Positions 33,018 through 43,462 of a DNA stretch of 64,000 bases are shown here, in pieces. The notes under the pieces were generated by a model. It was not told the DNA's origin. It saw only the letters and a list, made by a program, of their open reading frames with translations, and searched no databases. Origin of the DNA: Rutidosis leptorrhynchoides (taxonomy: Eukaryota > Streptophyta > Magnoliopsida > Asterales > Asteraceae). Position 1 is the first letter of the stretch; the number at the start of each line of letters is the position of its first letter. The position numbers and the translations under genes were made by a program. Location: contig NC_092334.1 in NCBI RefSeq assembly GCF_046630445.1, forward strand, positions 108,077,001-108,141,000. The letters are read 5' to 3'.

Positions 33018-34601
33018 TTAAGGCCCGTAATGCCCTCCTGTTGGTCCTGTGTGACAATGGTTTAATATTTTACTGGCTTCGTCTCCGAATACACATCGGC
33101 GTATTATTCCATCGGGACAACTTTTAAACAGATGTGGATCTTCCCAAAAATAGTGTTTTATATCACTGAAGAATTTCTTTCGTTTTTGGTACGATAATCC
33201 TTTTTCAAGGAATCCACATACTAAATAGTTTGCATAGTCTGCAAACCATGGGATTTCATTATAATCTATCTTCAATAGATATTCATCAGGAAAGTTGTCT
33301 TGTATGGCCGATTCATTTAGAACTTCTAATTCGGGATTTTCAAGACGAGCAAGATGATCAGCGGCGAGATTTTCTGCTCCTTTTTTGTCTCGGATTTCAA
33401 TATTGAACTCTTGTAAGAGTAAGATCCAACGGATTAATCTTGGTTTGGCATCTTGTTTCGAAAATAGGTATTTAAGAGCAGAATGGTCGGTATAGACCAC
33501 CGTTTTTGCTAGAACGAGATATGAACAAAATTTGTCAAAAGCAAAGACAATAGCAAGGAGTTCTTTTTCAGTAGTTGTGTAATTAGTTTGTGCTCCTTGT
33601 AACATCTTACTAGCATAATAAATAGGTTGAAATCGTTTTTCAATCCTTTGTCCTAAAACGGCTCCCATTGCAAAATCACTTGCATCGCACATTAGTTCAA
33701 ATGGTAGATTCCAATTTGGAGTTATCATGATCGGGAGTTTTTCTTTAATAATATTAAAAGATTTGATGCATTCATCCGAAAAGATGAATGGGGCATCCTT
33801 TTCTAGGAGTTTATTCATAGAAGTGGCAATTTTAGAAAAATCTTTTATAAAACGTCGGTAAAAACCGGCATGCCCTAGAAAACTCCTAACTCCTCTAACA
33901 TTGGTGGGATGTGGAAGTTTAGCAATTACATCTACTTTAGCTCTATCCACTTCAATTCCTTCCTTTGAAATTTTATGACCAAGAACGATGCCTTCTTTAA
34001 CCATGAAATGGCATTTCTCCCAATTAAGTACTAGATTTGATTGCTCGCATCTAATAAGCATTCGTTCAAGATTAACTAGACATGATTCAAATGTATCACC
34101 GAAGACTGAAAAGTCATCCATGAAAACTTCCATGAATTCTTCTATCATGTCATGAAAGATCGCCATCATGCACCTTTGAAAGGTTGCAGGGGCGTTGCAA
34201 AGTCCAAATGGTATGCGTTTGTAAGCAAAAGTACCATAAGGGCACGTGAATGTGGTTTTCTCTTGATCTTCGGGTGCTATTGGAATTTGAAAATATCCGA
34301 AAAAACCATCAAAAAAACAATAGTAACTATTTTCGGCTAATCTTTCCAACATTTGATCAATGAAAGGTAATGGAAAGTGATCTTTTCTGGTGGCGTCATT
34401 TAATTTTCTATAATCAATACAAACACGCCATCCTGTTACAGTCCTAGTAGGAATAAGCTCATTTTTCTCATTTGTGATGACAGTCATGCCACCCTTCTTA
34501 GGCACGCATTGAACTGGGCTTACCCATGGACTATCAGAGATTGGATAAATTAAACCTGCATCAAGCAGTTTAATAATTTCTTTCTTAACAATATCTTGCA
34601 T
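33018..34601 (-). pseudogene. N reverse transcriptase, RNase H and start of integrase
   Basis: RT motifs in order: WVSPVQCVPKKGG, WRVCIDYRKLNDAT, FFDGFFGYFQIPIAPEDQ, FGLCNAPATFQRCM and the catalytic FMDD (EVFMDDFSVFG). RNase H has CDASDFAMGAVLG, TEKELLAIVFAF and YTDHSALKYLF. The frame enters the integrase zinc region and stops at a TAA where the M copy has CAA (near 54,414). Confidence 0.9.
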
Positions 34602-34709
34602 ATTCGAATTTAGTCTTCATTGGCGTTGCACATACGTTTTATGACCTTCTTCCATAAGGATTTTATGTGTGCAATACGAAGGACTTATTCCTTTAATGTC
34701 ATGAATCTT

Positions 34710-36236
34710 TCATGCAATAGCTGGTTTATGAGCTTTTAGCACAGAAATGAGTTGAGATTTTTCATTTTCAGTAAGAGAAGACGATATTATTACAGGTAAT
34801 TCAGATTCACCATGTAAATAAGCATATTCCAAATGGTTTGGAAGTGGCTTTAACTCTAATGTCGGTGGTTCTTCTATCGATGATTTATATCGATATCTGT
34901 CTTCTTCTTTTAGCATTTGAATTTCTTCTGTTGTTGGTTCATATCCATTAGCCATAAGTGTAGCTAACATTTCAGCTTCATCATTTGGTTCAGTTCCTTC
35001 TCCTAACGAACATTCTCCTGTTCCTTGTAATTCTGGAAATTCTTCTAATAATTCTGCATGTGAATCTATGGTTTGAATATAATAACATGTATCATCTGCA
35101 GATTGCGGTTGTTGCATGGCTCTATCCACTGAAAAGGTAACACTCTCATCCTCTATACTTAGGGTCAATTTCTTACCAAACACGTCTATTATTGTTTTAG
35201 CCGTGTTTAAGAATGGTCTTCCTAATATGAGAGGAACTCGAGAATCTTCTTCCATGTCCAGAATAACAAAATCTACTGGAAATACTAAAGTACCAACTTT
35301 AACTAGCATGTTTTCCATTATCCCTCTAGGATATTTTACTAATCGATCGGCTAGTTGTATGCTTATTCGTGTTGGTTTCAATTCTCCAAGGTCTAGTTTA
35401 GCGTATAGTGAATACGGCATTAGATTTATACTAGCACCTAGGTCTGCCAATGCTTCTATTGAACTAAGACTACCCAGAAAACATGGAATTGTGAAACTTC
35501 CTGGATCTGATAATTTTTCTGGTATCTTATTCAATAGCACTACAGAACAATTAGCATTCATAGTAACAGCCGAGAGTTCTTCCATTTTCAATCTATTTGT
35601 GATTAGATCTTTCAAAAATTTAGCGTATCTAGGCATTCCTGAAATCACATCAATGAAAGGAAGATTGACATTTATCTGTATAAACATATCCAAAAATTTA
35701 GATTGCTCGGCTTCAAGTCTCTCTTTTCTCATTTTACTCGGGTAAGGAAGTGGTGGTTGGTATGGTTTAACATAAGGTTTAGCCTTAACTGTGTTATCTT
35801 CATTAACTTTTTCAACTACCGGTTCTTTTTCCTTATCTTGCTCAGATTGTGGTTCTTGTGGAGTAGGAATAGCTTCATTAGAAATTACAGGTATTTCGGG
35901 TGGTTTAAGTGTAATACCACTTCTCGTGGTAATGGCTTTAGCTGTTTCATTCCGGGGGTTAGCATTTGTATCACTAGGTAAACTTCCTGGTTTTCTTTCA
36001 CCTATTAACCTTGCTAGGTTGCTCACTTCTTGTTCCAGATTTTGAATTGAAGCTTGTTGATTTCCAAATGCTTGAGCATTTTGTTCATTGGTTTGTTTCA
36101 GAGATGTGAAAAACTGTGTTTGAGATTCAACTAGCTTCGACATCATATCTTCTAAATTTGGCTTTTTATCATCAGTTTGTGGTAGTTTGTTTTGAAAAAT
36201 AGGTCTTTGCTGATTGTAAGTATTATTAGATACTTG
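34710..36236 (-). pseudogene. N gag tail and aspartic protease
   Basis: Same frame as gag after one stop. It has a coiled-coil-like Q-rich stretch, linker EPQSEQDKEKEPVVEK, then the retropepsin-like domain with DLGASINLMPYSLY as catalytic loop and VPLILGRPFLNTAKTIIDV as the flap-to-C-terminal motif. It ends HKPAIA with TGA in place of an expected TGG codon. Confidence 0.85.
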
Positions 36237-37232
36237 TTAATTGATAGGACCTTGTTGGTTGTTGTATGGAACATTTCGGTTATAATTCTGATTTTGATTG
36301 TAGATTGGTCTTGGCGGTTGATAATTATTCTGATAATTATTTCCAGGCCTTTGGTTTATGTATGAAACATTCTCTCTTTGTTCCATTTTTAGTTCAATAC
36401 TGAGACAATATTTTGTTAAATGTGGTCCTCCACACTGCTCACAACTAATTCGTATTAAGTGGATATCTTTAGTCATCTTTTCCATTCGTCTCTCGATAGC
36501 ATCTATCTTTGCAGAAATGGAATCAAAGTCATGGCTAGAATCGGCTCTAGCTGCTTTAGATGATCTAACGATATCTTTTTCTTGATGCCACTCATGTGAG
36601 TGGGAAGCAGTGTTATCAATAATTTTATAAGCGTCAGTTGCGGTTTTCTTCATAATAGAACCACCAGCTGCTATATCTATATCTTTCCTTGTAGTGATGT
36701 CGCATCCTTGGTAGAATATTTGTACTATTTGACAGGTGTCTAAACCATGTTGCGGACATCCTCTCAATAACTTTCTAAATCTTGTCCACGCTTCATATAG
36801 AGTTTCATTTGGCTTTTGTGTGAACGTAACAATTTCTCCTTGAAGTCTCACGGCTTTAGATGCCGGAAAGAATTTTTTAAGAAATTTTTCAACTAAAACG
36901 TCCCATGTATCAATCGCTCCTTCAGGTAACGATTCTAACCAATCTTTGGCTTCTCCCTTTAAAGTCCAGGGAAATAACATGAGATATATCTGTTCATCCT
37001 CAACTTCTCGAATTTTAAATAGAGTGCAGATCCTATTAAAAGTACGAAGATGTTCGTTTGGATCTTCCTTCGGCGCACCACTAAATTGGCATTGATTAGT
37101 TACCATGTGTAGGATTTGTCCTTTGATTTCATAATCTGGCGCATTTATGTCAGGTTGAGTAATTGCGTGACCTTGGCCAGTGCGTTTAGCTCTCATTCGG
37201 TCTTCCATACTTAGAGGTTCCAGATTCTCCAT
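36237..37232 (-). pseudogene. N gag
   Basis: 331 codons to a TAA; the frame continues beyond it. The capsid-like region has WTLKGEAKDWLESLPEGAI, FLKKFFPASKA and the FRKLLRGCPQHGL segment. A zinc-knuckle-like CEQCGGPHLTKYC and an N/Q/Y/P-rich tail (YQPPRPIYNQNQNYN) follow. Gag forms the particle and binds element RNA. A frame-compatible start is IMENLEPLSMEDRMR; an upstream extension is possible. Confidence 0.85.
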
Positions 37233-38524
37233 GATTGAATTTATTGAATCTGAATCACTATAGGATTCTGATTTAATGGGTTGTTCGTCAACAATCTCTG
37301 TTTGAATGATTGGTTGTTTCGGAGGAAAGATTAGTGGTTTAGGATCTCTGAATTGTCCTTGAATATCCTCCGGATTCTCAATTGTGAGGTCGGGTTCAAA
37401 AATGGATTATCAGAAATTTGAATTGGAGTACTTGGTTGACTGGATGACGATTCTTAAGAAAAATCAACGGCGACAATATTGGCTAGATGTTTTGATCGAG
37501 TTACAGGTGGTGAACGTACAAAAGGTGGTGAACGTTTTGCTCGGTGCATTCACTGAATATCCTATTAGTTATAAAAATAAAAATTATATAAGTTATCAAA
37601 TTAATAGACTTTTCTGCTTTTGCCCACGTTTCGAAAAGCCAATAGATGCAGCAGGGAGCCAGAACCCTTTAAATCGGAAGCTCACAACTCAGCCACTAAC
37701 AAATCCAACTATTACTACGAAACAGAAAATTTGGATGTCTATCAATTTAACCACTTAAAATAATTTTTCGTTGAAGTTTAAAGAAATTTTAGATAAGAAA
37801 TAGAAAATTCTATGTCCTAAAAACTAGAGCGGCAAAAAATAAGAATGAAAAAGAGCGCGTCGGAAAACGTTGAAAAATAAAAGGTCGAAAAATAATAAAA
37901 AGAACGTAGCGCGTCGAAACTTAAAAGTCTAAAAACTAAGAATTAAAAGTTGCGTCTAAAAATATTAAAGCTTAAAAGGAATTCTATATCCAAAACAGTA
38001 TAAACTTAAAAAGGTACTAAAATATTAAAACGGCGTCGCAAAATTCTAAAGCACCTAAATATCAGTCTAAAGAAAAAGTACTTAAGGGATTTTACGGCAA
38101 AGCCTAAAAATCTAGAAATAAAAATAACTATGGCAAAAACTATGACTTAAAACTAATTATGAGCGAAAAATACAAATATTACTCTAAAACGAATAAAAAG
38201 ATACAACATATAAAAATAAACTTAAAGTTGTAAAAAGTACAATTTTTATAAAAATAGTATTTTTATATTATTTATTTTATAAAACTATTAATTTTATAAT
38301 TTATTAAAACTAATTAAACTAAATAATACAAATTAATTAAAAACTAAAAATAAATAATTAAAAACATTAACCCTAATTAGGGTTTTAATTAAATAATAAT
38401 AATAATAATTACCCCGTAATTAATGCAGTACCAGGTCACATGGGACGTGTCAGATCACTTCATCCGGTCGCATGAAATTTTGCCTTCGGGTTCATGCGAT
38501 CGCATGAAGTAGGGTTTCGGTTCA
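37233..38524 (-). other. N gag leader region with palindrome pair
   Basis: AT-rich, without a convincing ORF or primer site. Repeated phrases such as AAAGTCTAAAAACTAAG and GCGCGTCGAAAA occur at 37,850-38,060. At the right end TTCATCCGGTCGCATGAA (38459-38476, decayed) and TTCATGCGATCGCATGAA (38491-38508, perfect) form a pair with 32-bp spacing. No TATA box is visible downstream. Confidence 0.6.
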
Positions 38525-39822
38525 TGAGATTTCATTTCTCCGCGAGTGCGGATGTGGGTACCACAAAAACTCCGCGAGTGCGAATTTTTTTTTTTATAAA
38601 ATCTTTAATAATAAAACAATTAATTAAATTTAAAATTTTGTTTTCCTTTTTATTTAGGACGATGTTGTTTCGGTACGTTTACCTAGTCCGTCCCTCGACA
38701 AAAATTTAAAATTTGTCATTTTAAAGCGTTTGTTTTAAAAGCAAAGATTTTTGGGTTTTTTAAATATTTTTGGCATACTTTAAATCAATAAGATTAAAAA
38801 TAATGATAACAAAATTTCTCGTCCCGCCCCCGGGTAAAGCAATTTCGGTTCAACGACATAGTCTTCAACTCACGACGAATTTTAAATATCAAATTTTTAG
38901 CTTAATAAAATAAAGTAAATTTTTTTTTTTAAATTTACACCAAACTTAAATTTAAAATGCATAAAATTAAAAATTCATATTAATATTATTAATATTTTTA
39001 TACATTAATTTTACAAACTTATATTGAAAATATTAATTTTTAAAATATTTAAAAACTTAAATATATTGATTTAAAAAGATTTACAATAATAATTTAATAT
39101 TTATATATTAATTTTAAAAATAAGGTAAAAATAAAATTAAAAATCTTTTTTGTCTTTTATCCCACTTTAATCAATCAAATATTATTAAAAATATACGCCC
39201 CTCTTTTGGGTAAAGTAATTTCGGCTATTTTACCTAGTTTTACTCCTGACGAATTTCTGAAATATTTTGGATTGATTGATTAAAGATATTTATACCTTAA
39301 GAATAAACGGTAAATTTCGCAGTGATGTAATAAATTTTTGTATGATATCAATAATTTCTGTTTCACATACCTAATTTTATTGAATATCAATTTAATACTT
39401 TATAGCGAACGATTCAGCGTTTATTATCAAAAGGTTAAAAGCAATAAAATAAAATAAAAACTGTACATACTTACCTATGAGAAAGAATTCTCAGAGACCT
39501 GCTTTAGCCGACTCATAGGAGAGTCGTGTGATTTGGTTTTCCATAGCTACATAAGCGTAACCTCGATTCTTCAATAACTTTTCTTCTAAACATATGAACG
39601 GTCCTTCTCTGCATAGAGTAACAAATTCGGTATTTGAATATGTTTGATTGTTCGAACATTTACCTTCGTGTGACCATTTTCCGCATTTATGACATCTTTC
39701 AAGGTGTCGTGCTCTTCTTTTTGTTGCAGATTTTGATTTTCCTTTACCAAAATGTGTTTTATGATGATCTTTCCTGAGTTCTTTCCTCAATTCGTCCATT
39801 TTGCCTCTTATGAATGATACCA
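38525..39822 (-). repeat. Second copy of the M flank (duplicate of 23610-24904)
   Basis: Begins at TGAGATTTCATTTC and runs about 1.3 kb, nearly identical to 23610-24904. It includes the CTCCGCGAGTGCGGA pair (starts 38538 and 38570, again 32 bp), the AT-rich spacer and the C-terminal half of the zinc-knuckle ORF (39822-39491). It ends with the same TACCA. Confidence 0.9.
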
Positions 39823-41160
39823 TGATGTGCGTAGAGGTGTATACAAAATAGTTTATATTTTTACAAGAAAATACTATTAAATATGATACAATTTTACACA
39901 AGTTATTTATTTATTTATAGAGTGGATATACCTAAACCTTGCTACAACACTTATAGGCAGTGTACCTAATCGTATAGTAGTGTAGTTTTTAGTAAGTCCG
40001 GTTCGTCCACAGGGAACTCGCCAAGTTTAACGCTATATTTTTTTAACTTATAATTGTAAAAATACAAAAATATATATAAGTAGTATTATTATTATAAAAG
40101 GGGGTTTTTACCTTTTAATGACCGGTTTGTCGATTTTAAAACTTTAGTCGCAGTTAAAACCTAATGTAAAATATTAAAAATAAATATAACTTAATTTTAA
40201 GCGTAACGTAAATAACGATAATGAAATTGCGATAAATAAAAGTGCGATAAATAAAGAGTACGATAATTAAAAGTGTAATTAAATAAAATAACAGTAAATA
40301 AAAGTGCGATAATTAAAAGTGCAATTAAATATGAAATAAAGGAAATTAAATATGAAATAAAGGAATTATGCTTATTTAAACTTCCGTAATCATGATGTTT
40401 GACGTGTTGATTTTAGTTTATTACCATGGGTTAATTGTTCTTTGTCCTGGATTATTCGATATGTCCATACGGATTTGTCCATAATAGTCCATCAGTCATA
40501 ATCATAAAGTGCGGAAGTCTTCGTCAAATTATTCTTATTCTCGATGTCAAATATTCCAACTAATTGGGGATTCGAATTGTAACAAGGTCTTAATACTTTG
40601 TTTAATGAATACACCAGGTTATCGACTGCGTGTAGTCCAAGGTTTTACTACTTTGTTAACAATTACACCAATTACCCTTGTATGTAATTCACCCCTGTTT
40701 CAACAAGTCTATTGATTGTTAATCCATCCCCGTGTCCGGTCAAATGAATAATTATTGGTATTTATAGATATCCCGCCCACCGTACCCAGTCAAGCGTATG
40801 TGGTTATATATAAATACGTCAAATTATAAGTCTATATATTAAATTAACGAGGTATCATTTAGTTAATATAAAGCCCATTAATAGCCCATAGTCTAATTTT
40901 CACAAGTGTCGTTTTTTTGTCCAAACCTCAATTATGGTACAAAGCTCAATTACCCAATTTTAATATTTAGCCCAACATCACGATTACTTCGGTTTAAATA
41001 AGCATAATAACAACTTAGCTACGAGACATTAATTTAAAAAGGTTGAACATAACTTACAATGATTAATAATAACGTAGCGTTACACGGACAGAATTTCGAC
41101 TTATACCCTTACAACATTCGCTAACATACCCTTATTATTAAAATTAAAATTAAAATTAAA

Positions 41161-41163
<3 letters not shown>

Positions 41164-41246
<83 letters not shown>
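41164..41246. repeat. (AT)n-(GT)n compound microsatellite
   Basis: About 25 AT then about 17 GT units; the GT part is missing from the sister LTR at 28,139-28,206. Confidence 0.97.
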
Positions 41247-41249
<3 letters not shown>

Positions 41250-41302
41250 CGTTGAAAGAGAAGAAAGAAAAAGATATTGTAATGTTGCTCAAAACTGCGA
41301 AA

Positions 41303-41379
41303 TTTATAGGCATGTGGCCTGGTACCTACTGCCATGCGATCGCATGGATTTCTCTCATCCAGGCCATGCGATCGCTTGG
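41303..41379 (-). promoter_or_regulatory. N-family LTR promoter: palindrome pair and TATA box
   Basis: CCATGCGATCGCATGG (41332-41347, perfect) and CCATGCGATCGCTTGG (41364-41379), 32 bp apart. TATAAA on the - strand at 41308-41303 lies 23 bp downstream of the pair. Confidence 0.85.
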
Positions 41380-42106
41380 CCTGCTTTTCTAGGTCACATG
41401 TCTTTGTTTGCATTCTGCCGACGGTTTATAAATATATATATAATATATAAATAATTTTAAGAATTATTTAAATATTATATTATATTTATGTGCATAGTTG
41501 ACTTGTAAGTTTTAGTCCGTTGCGTCGAGCGTTGAGAGTTGACTCTGGTCCCGGTTCCGGATTTTTGAACGTCCTTGCGTACAATTTAATATCTTGTATT
41601 TTGCGTTTTGCATCTTGTACTCTTGTAATTTTGAGACGTTTCTCATCAATAATTTGAACCACTTTGACTGTACTTTGTACTTTTGAGCTTTTTGGTCGTT
41701 TACGTCTTTAATTCGTCGAATCTGTCTTTTGTCTTCACCTTTTATTATTTAAACGAATATTACTTGTAAATAGAACAATTGCAACTAAAAGCTTGTCTTT
41801 CTTGAGGGATAATGCTATGAAATATATGTTCGTTTTTAGCATTATCATACCGCTTCACTCGGGAGTGTGTCATTATTACGTTTAGTAATCATAGCGTGTA
41901 GTAGTAGACCATGGTTCATATCAAAGGAATTCTTCATCTCGTAAAATCTAAAAATAAAAATTCAGAATGGAGGGAGAAGACTAGTTCTTTAGGGTCTGCT
42001 AGGGAAAGACCATGCGGATTCCCTTTTCGAAAACTACACGAAAACAGAAAATCTAACTCTAACAGAAATATATATTATCCTTAAAAAGACTTGATTCTCC
42101 CCACAC

Positions 42107-43066
42107 TTAGTTAGCTGTGGTGTCGAAATTGTGATTAACTTCGTTTTCAATTGGACTATCAACAACTTGTATATCTCTGACTTTTGCTTCAAGCCAATTG
42201 TTGATTTCCTCTGTAACTTTCACAAATTCAACTAACATTGCCTTTTCTTTAGGCGGTAAATTGGATACTAATCGGTTACATAACTTAAAGTTCCCCTTAA
42301 TCCTAGCATCTTGGATCCGTTTATAAAGTTTCTTCGTTGAACTATTAAAAATGGGTTCATCTAATTTCCTATCAACAATGGGGTTCTTTGTTATCGGGTT
42401 ATTATTAGGTGTTTCTTCATCTTCCCCACACTTAGGCATTTTTATTGGTTCAACAGTTTTGATTGGTGGAGATTTAAACTTTCGGTTCACAAAGGTGTCC
42501 GGTTTGTCACCATCCCTAAGTGTCATTCTACCTTCTCTTACATCAATGAATGCTTCGGTGGTTGCTAAAAATGGGCGACCTAAAATTAGAGGAATATCAA
42601 GGTCTTCCTCTATATTAATAACTATAAAGTTTGCAAGAAAGGTCAAACTTCACACTTTAACAAGTAAATTATTGGCTATTCCAACCGGGTGTTTAATGGT
42701 TTGATCAAATAATTGAACACCTATTCTGGTTGGTCTTAATTTACCCACACCTAATCTTTTGTATAAGGAAAGAGGCATAACATTTGTACTTGCTCCTAAA
42801 TCTGTGAGTCCATTATACATAGCACCATCATTAAGCAAGCAAGAAATGATAAATTCACCTGGGTCTCCTACTTTAGTAAGTAGAGTTGGTTTGTTAACCT
42901 TTTCCAAGTGGTCTTTTCTTGGTTCTTTCACTTCTACTTGAACTTCTTGTTCACATTTTTCTTCGTTTCTTAGAATGGGATTTTTATATAGAAATTCTTC
43001 TTCATCGCTCCAATTTGAAGCTTCCCTGTCTTTCAATTTTGGTTTTTCATATGTTGTTGATAACAT
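42107..43066 (-). pseudogene. Extra aspartic-protease-domain ORF after M pol
   Basis: Starts MLSTTYEKPKLKDREASNW, then an acidic region and a retropepsin-like domain (DLGASTNVMPLSLYKRLG, IPLILGRPFLATTEAFIDV), a variable linker with MPKCGEDEETPNN, and a helical tail ending VNHNFDTTAN. One in-frame TGA at 42650-42652 sits where the N protease has GGA. It lies after the pol C-terminus (43091), which itself ends NEVNHNF; this ORF ends in almost the same residues, so the extra protease sits between two copies of the pol tail. An N-type protease in its normal place is 34710-36236; the two differ clearly. Confidence 0.75.
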
Positions 43067-43090
43067 ATTTATGTTTTCATTCTGAGGGTT

Positions 43091-43462
43091 TTATTGGTTG
43101 GTGAAATTATGATTGACTTCATTGTCAACTTCCATTGGACCATGTATGTAATGTTTAACTCTGTGACCACTAACTTTAAATTCAATCCCATTTGAATTTA
43201 TTAACTCTATTGTTCCGTATGGGAAAACTCTTTTGACTATGAATGATCCACACCATCTTGATTTCAATTTTCCAGAAAATAGCTTGAATCGTGAATTGAA
43301 AAGAAGAACTCTGTCTCCTTCTTTAAATTCTTTTGAACTTCTGATTCTTTTATCATGCCATTTCTTCATTCTTTCCTTATAGATTAACGAATTTTCATAT
43401 GCTTCATGTCTTAATTCTTCTAATTCGTTTAGTTGACTTAACCGTAGATGTCCAACTTCATG
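43091..43462 (-). pseudogene. M pol C-terminal domain
   Basis: Encodes [24 protein letters not shown] text, then [47 protein letters not shown] and NEVNHNFTNQ before TAA. It is cut at 43462 by element U. The next upstream pol piece is at 53829, about 105 bp short of continuity by comparison with N. Confidence 0.85.

Larger units (their letters stand above)
31928..37232 (-). pseudogene. N gag-pro-pol, single frame broken by stops and a frameshift
   Basis: Order on the - strand: gag, protease, reverse transcriptase, RNase H, integrase, C-terminal domain, ending in TTA/TAA at 31928-31930, which overlaps the AAGTGTGGGG tract. In-frame stops lie at 36237, 34710, about 34,617 and 33,018; there is a frame change near 32,370-32,400 and a short local duplication near 32,040-32,090. 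The domains are listed separately. N is not autonomous. Confidence 0.88.
24905..41847 (-). mobile_element. Element N: Athila-type retrotransposon in the zinc-knuckle ORF of M
   Basis: The left LTR (24905-28799, containing V) and right LTR (39823-41847) are flanked on the outside by TACCA and TACCG, as expected for one insertion. Between them lie gag-pro-pol, a zinc-knuckle ORF and the 3' noncoding domain. Two things do not fit a simple insertion: 38525-39822 is a copy of the M flank 23610-24904, including TACCA, and no primer site follows the right LTR. Several recombination steps are needed (see findings). Confidence 0.65.
39823..41847 (-). mobile_element. N-family LTR (2.03 kb), 5' LTR of N or a solo LTR
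   Basis: Complete, TGATAATGC to CGCACATCA on the - strand, flanked by TACCA (39818-39822) and TACCG (41848-41852). It has (AT)n and (GT)n at 41,164-41,246. Confidence 0.9.
39491..41937 (-). pseudogene. Zinc-knuckle ORF of M, split by an N LTR
   Basis: N-terminal part 41937-41848 (MKNSFDMNHGLLLHA, then KRNNDTLPSEA), C-terminal part 39822-39491. The LTR 39823-41847 sits between TACCA and TACCG. Counting one copy of the duplication, the frame is continuous with the intact N copy, so M had a whole gene before the insertion. The C-terminal part has the CHKCGKWSHEGKC motif and the LSYESAKAGL end. Confidence 0.8.
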
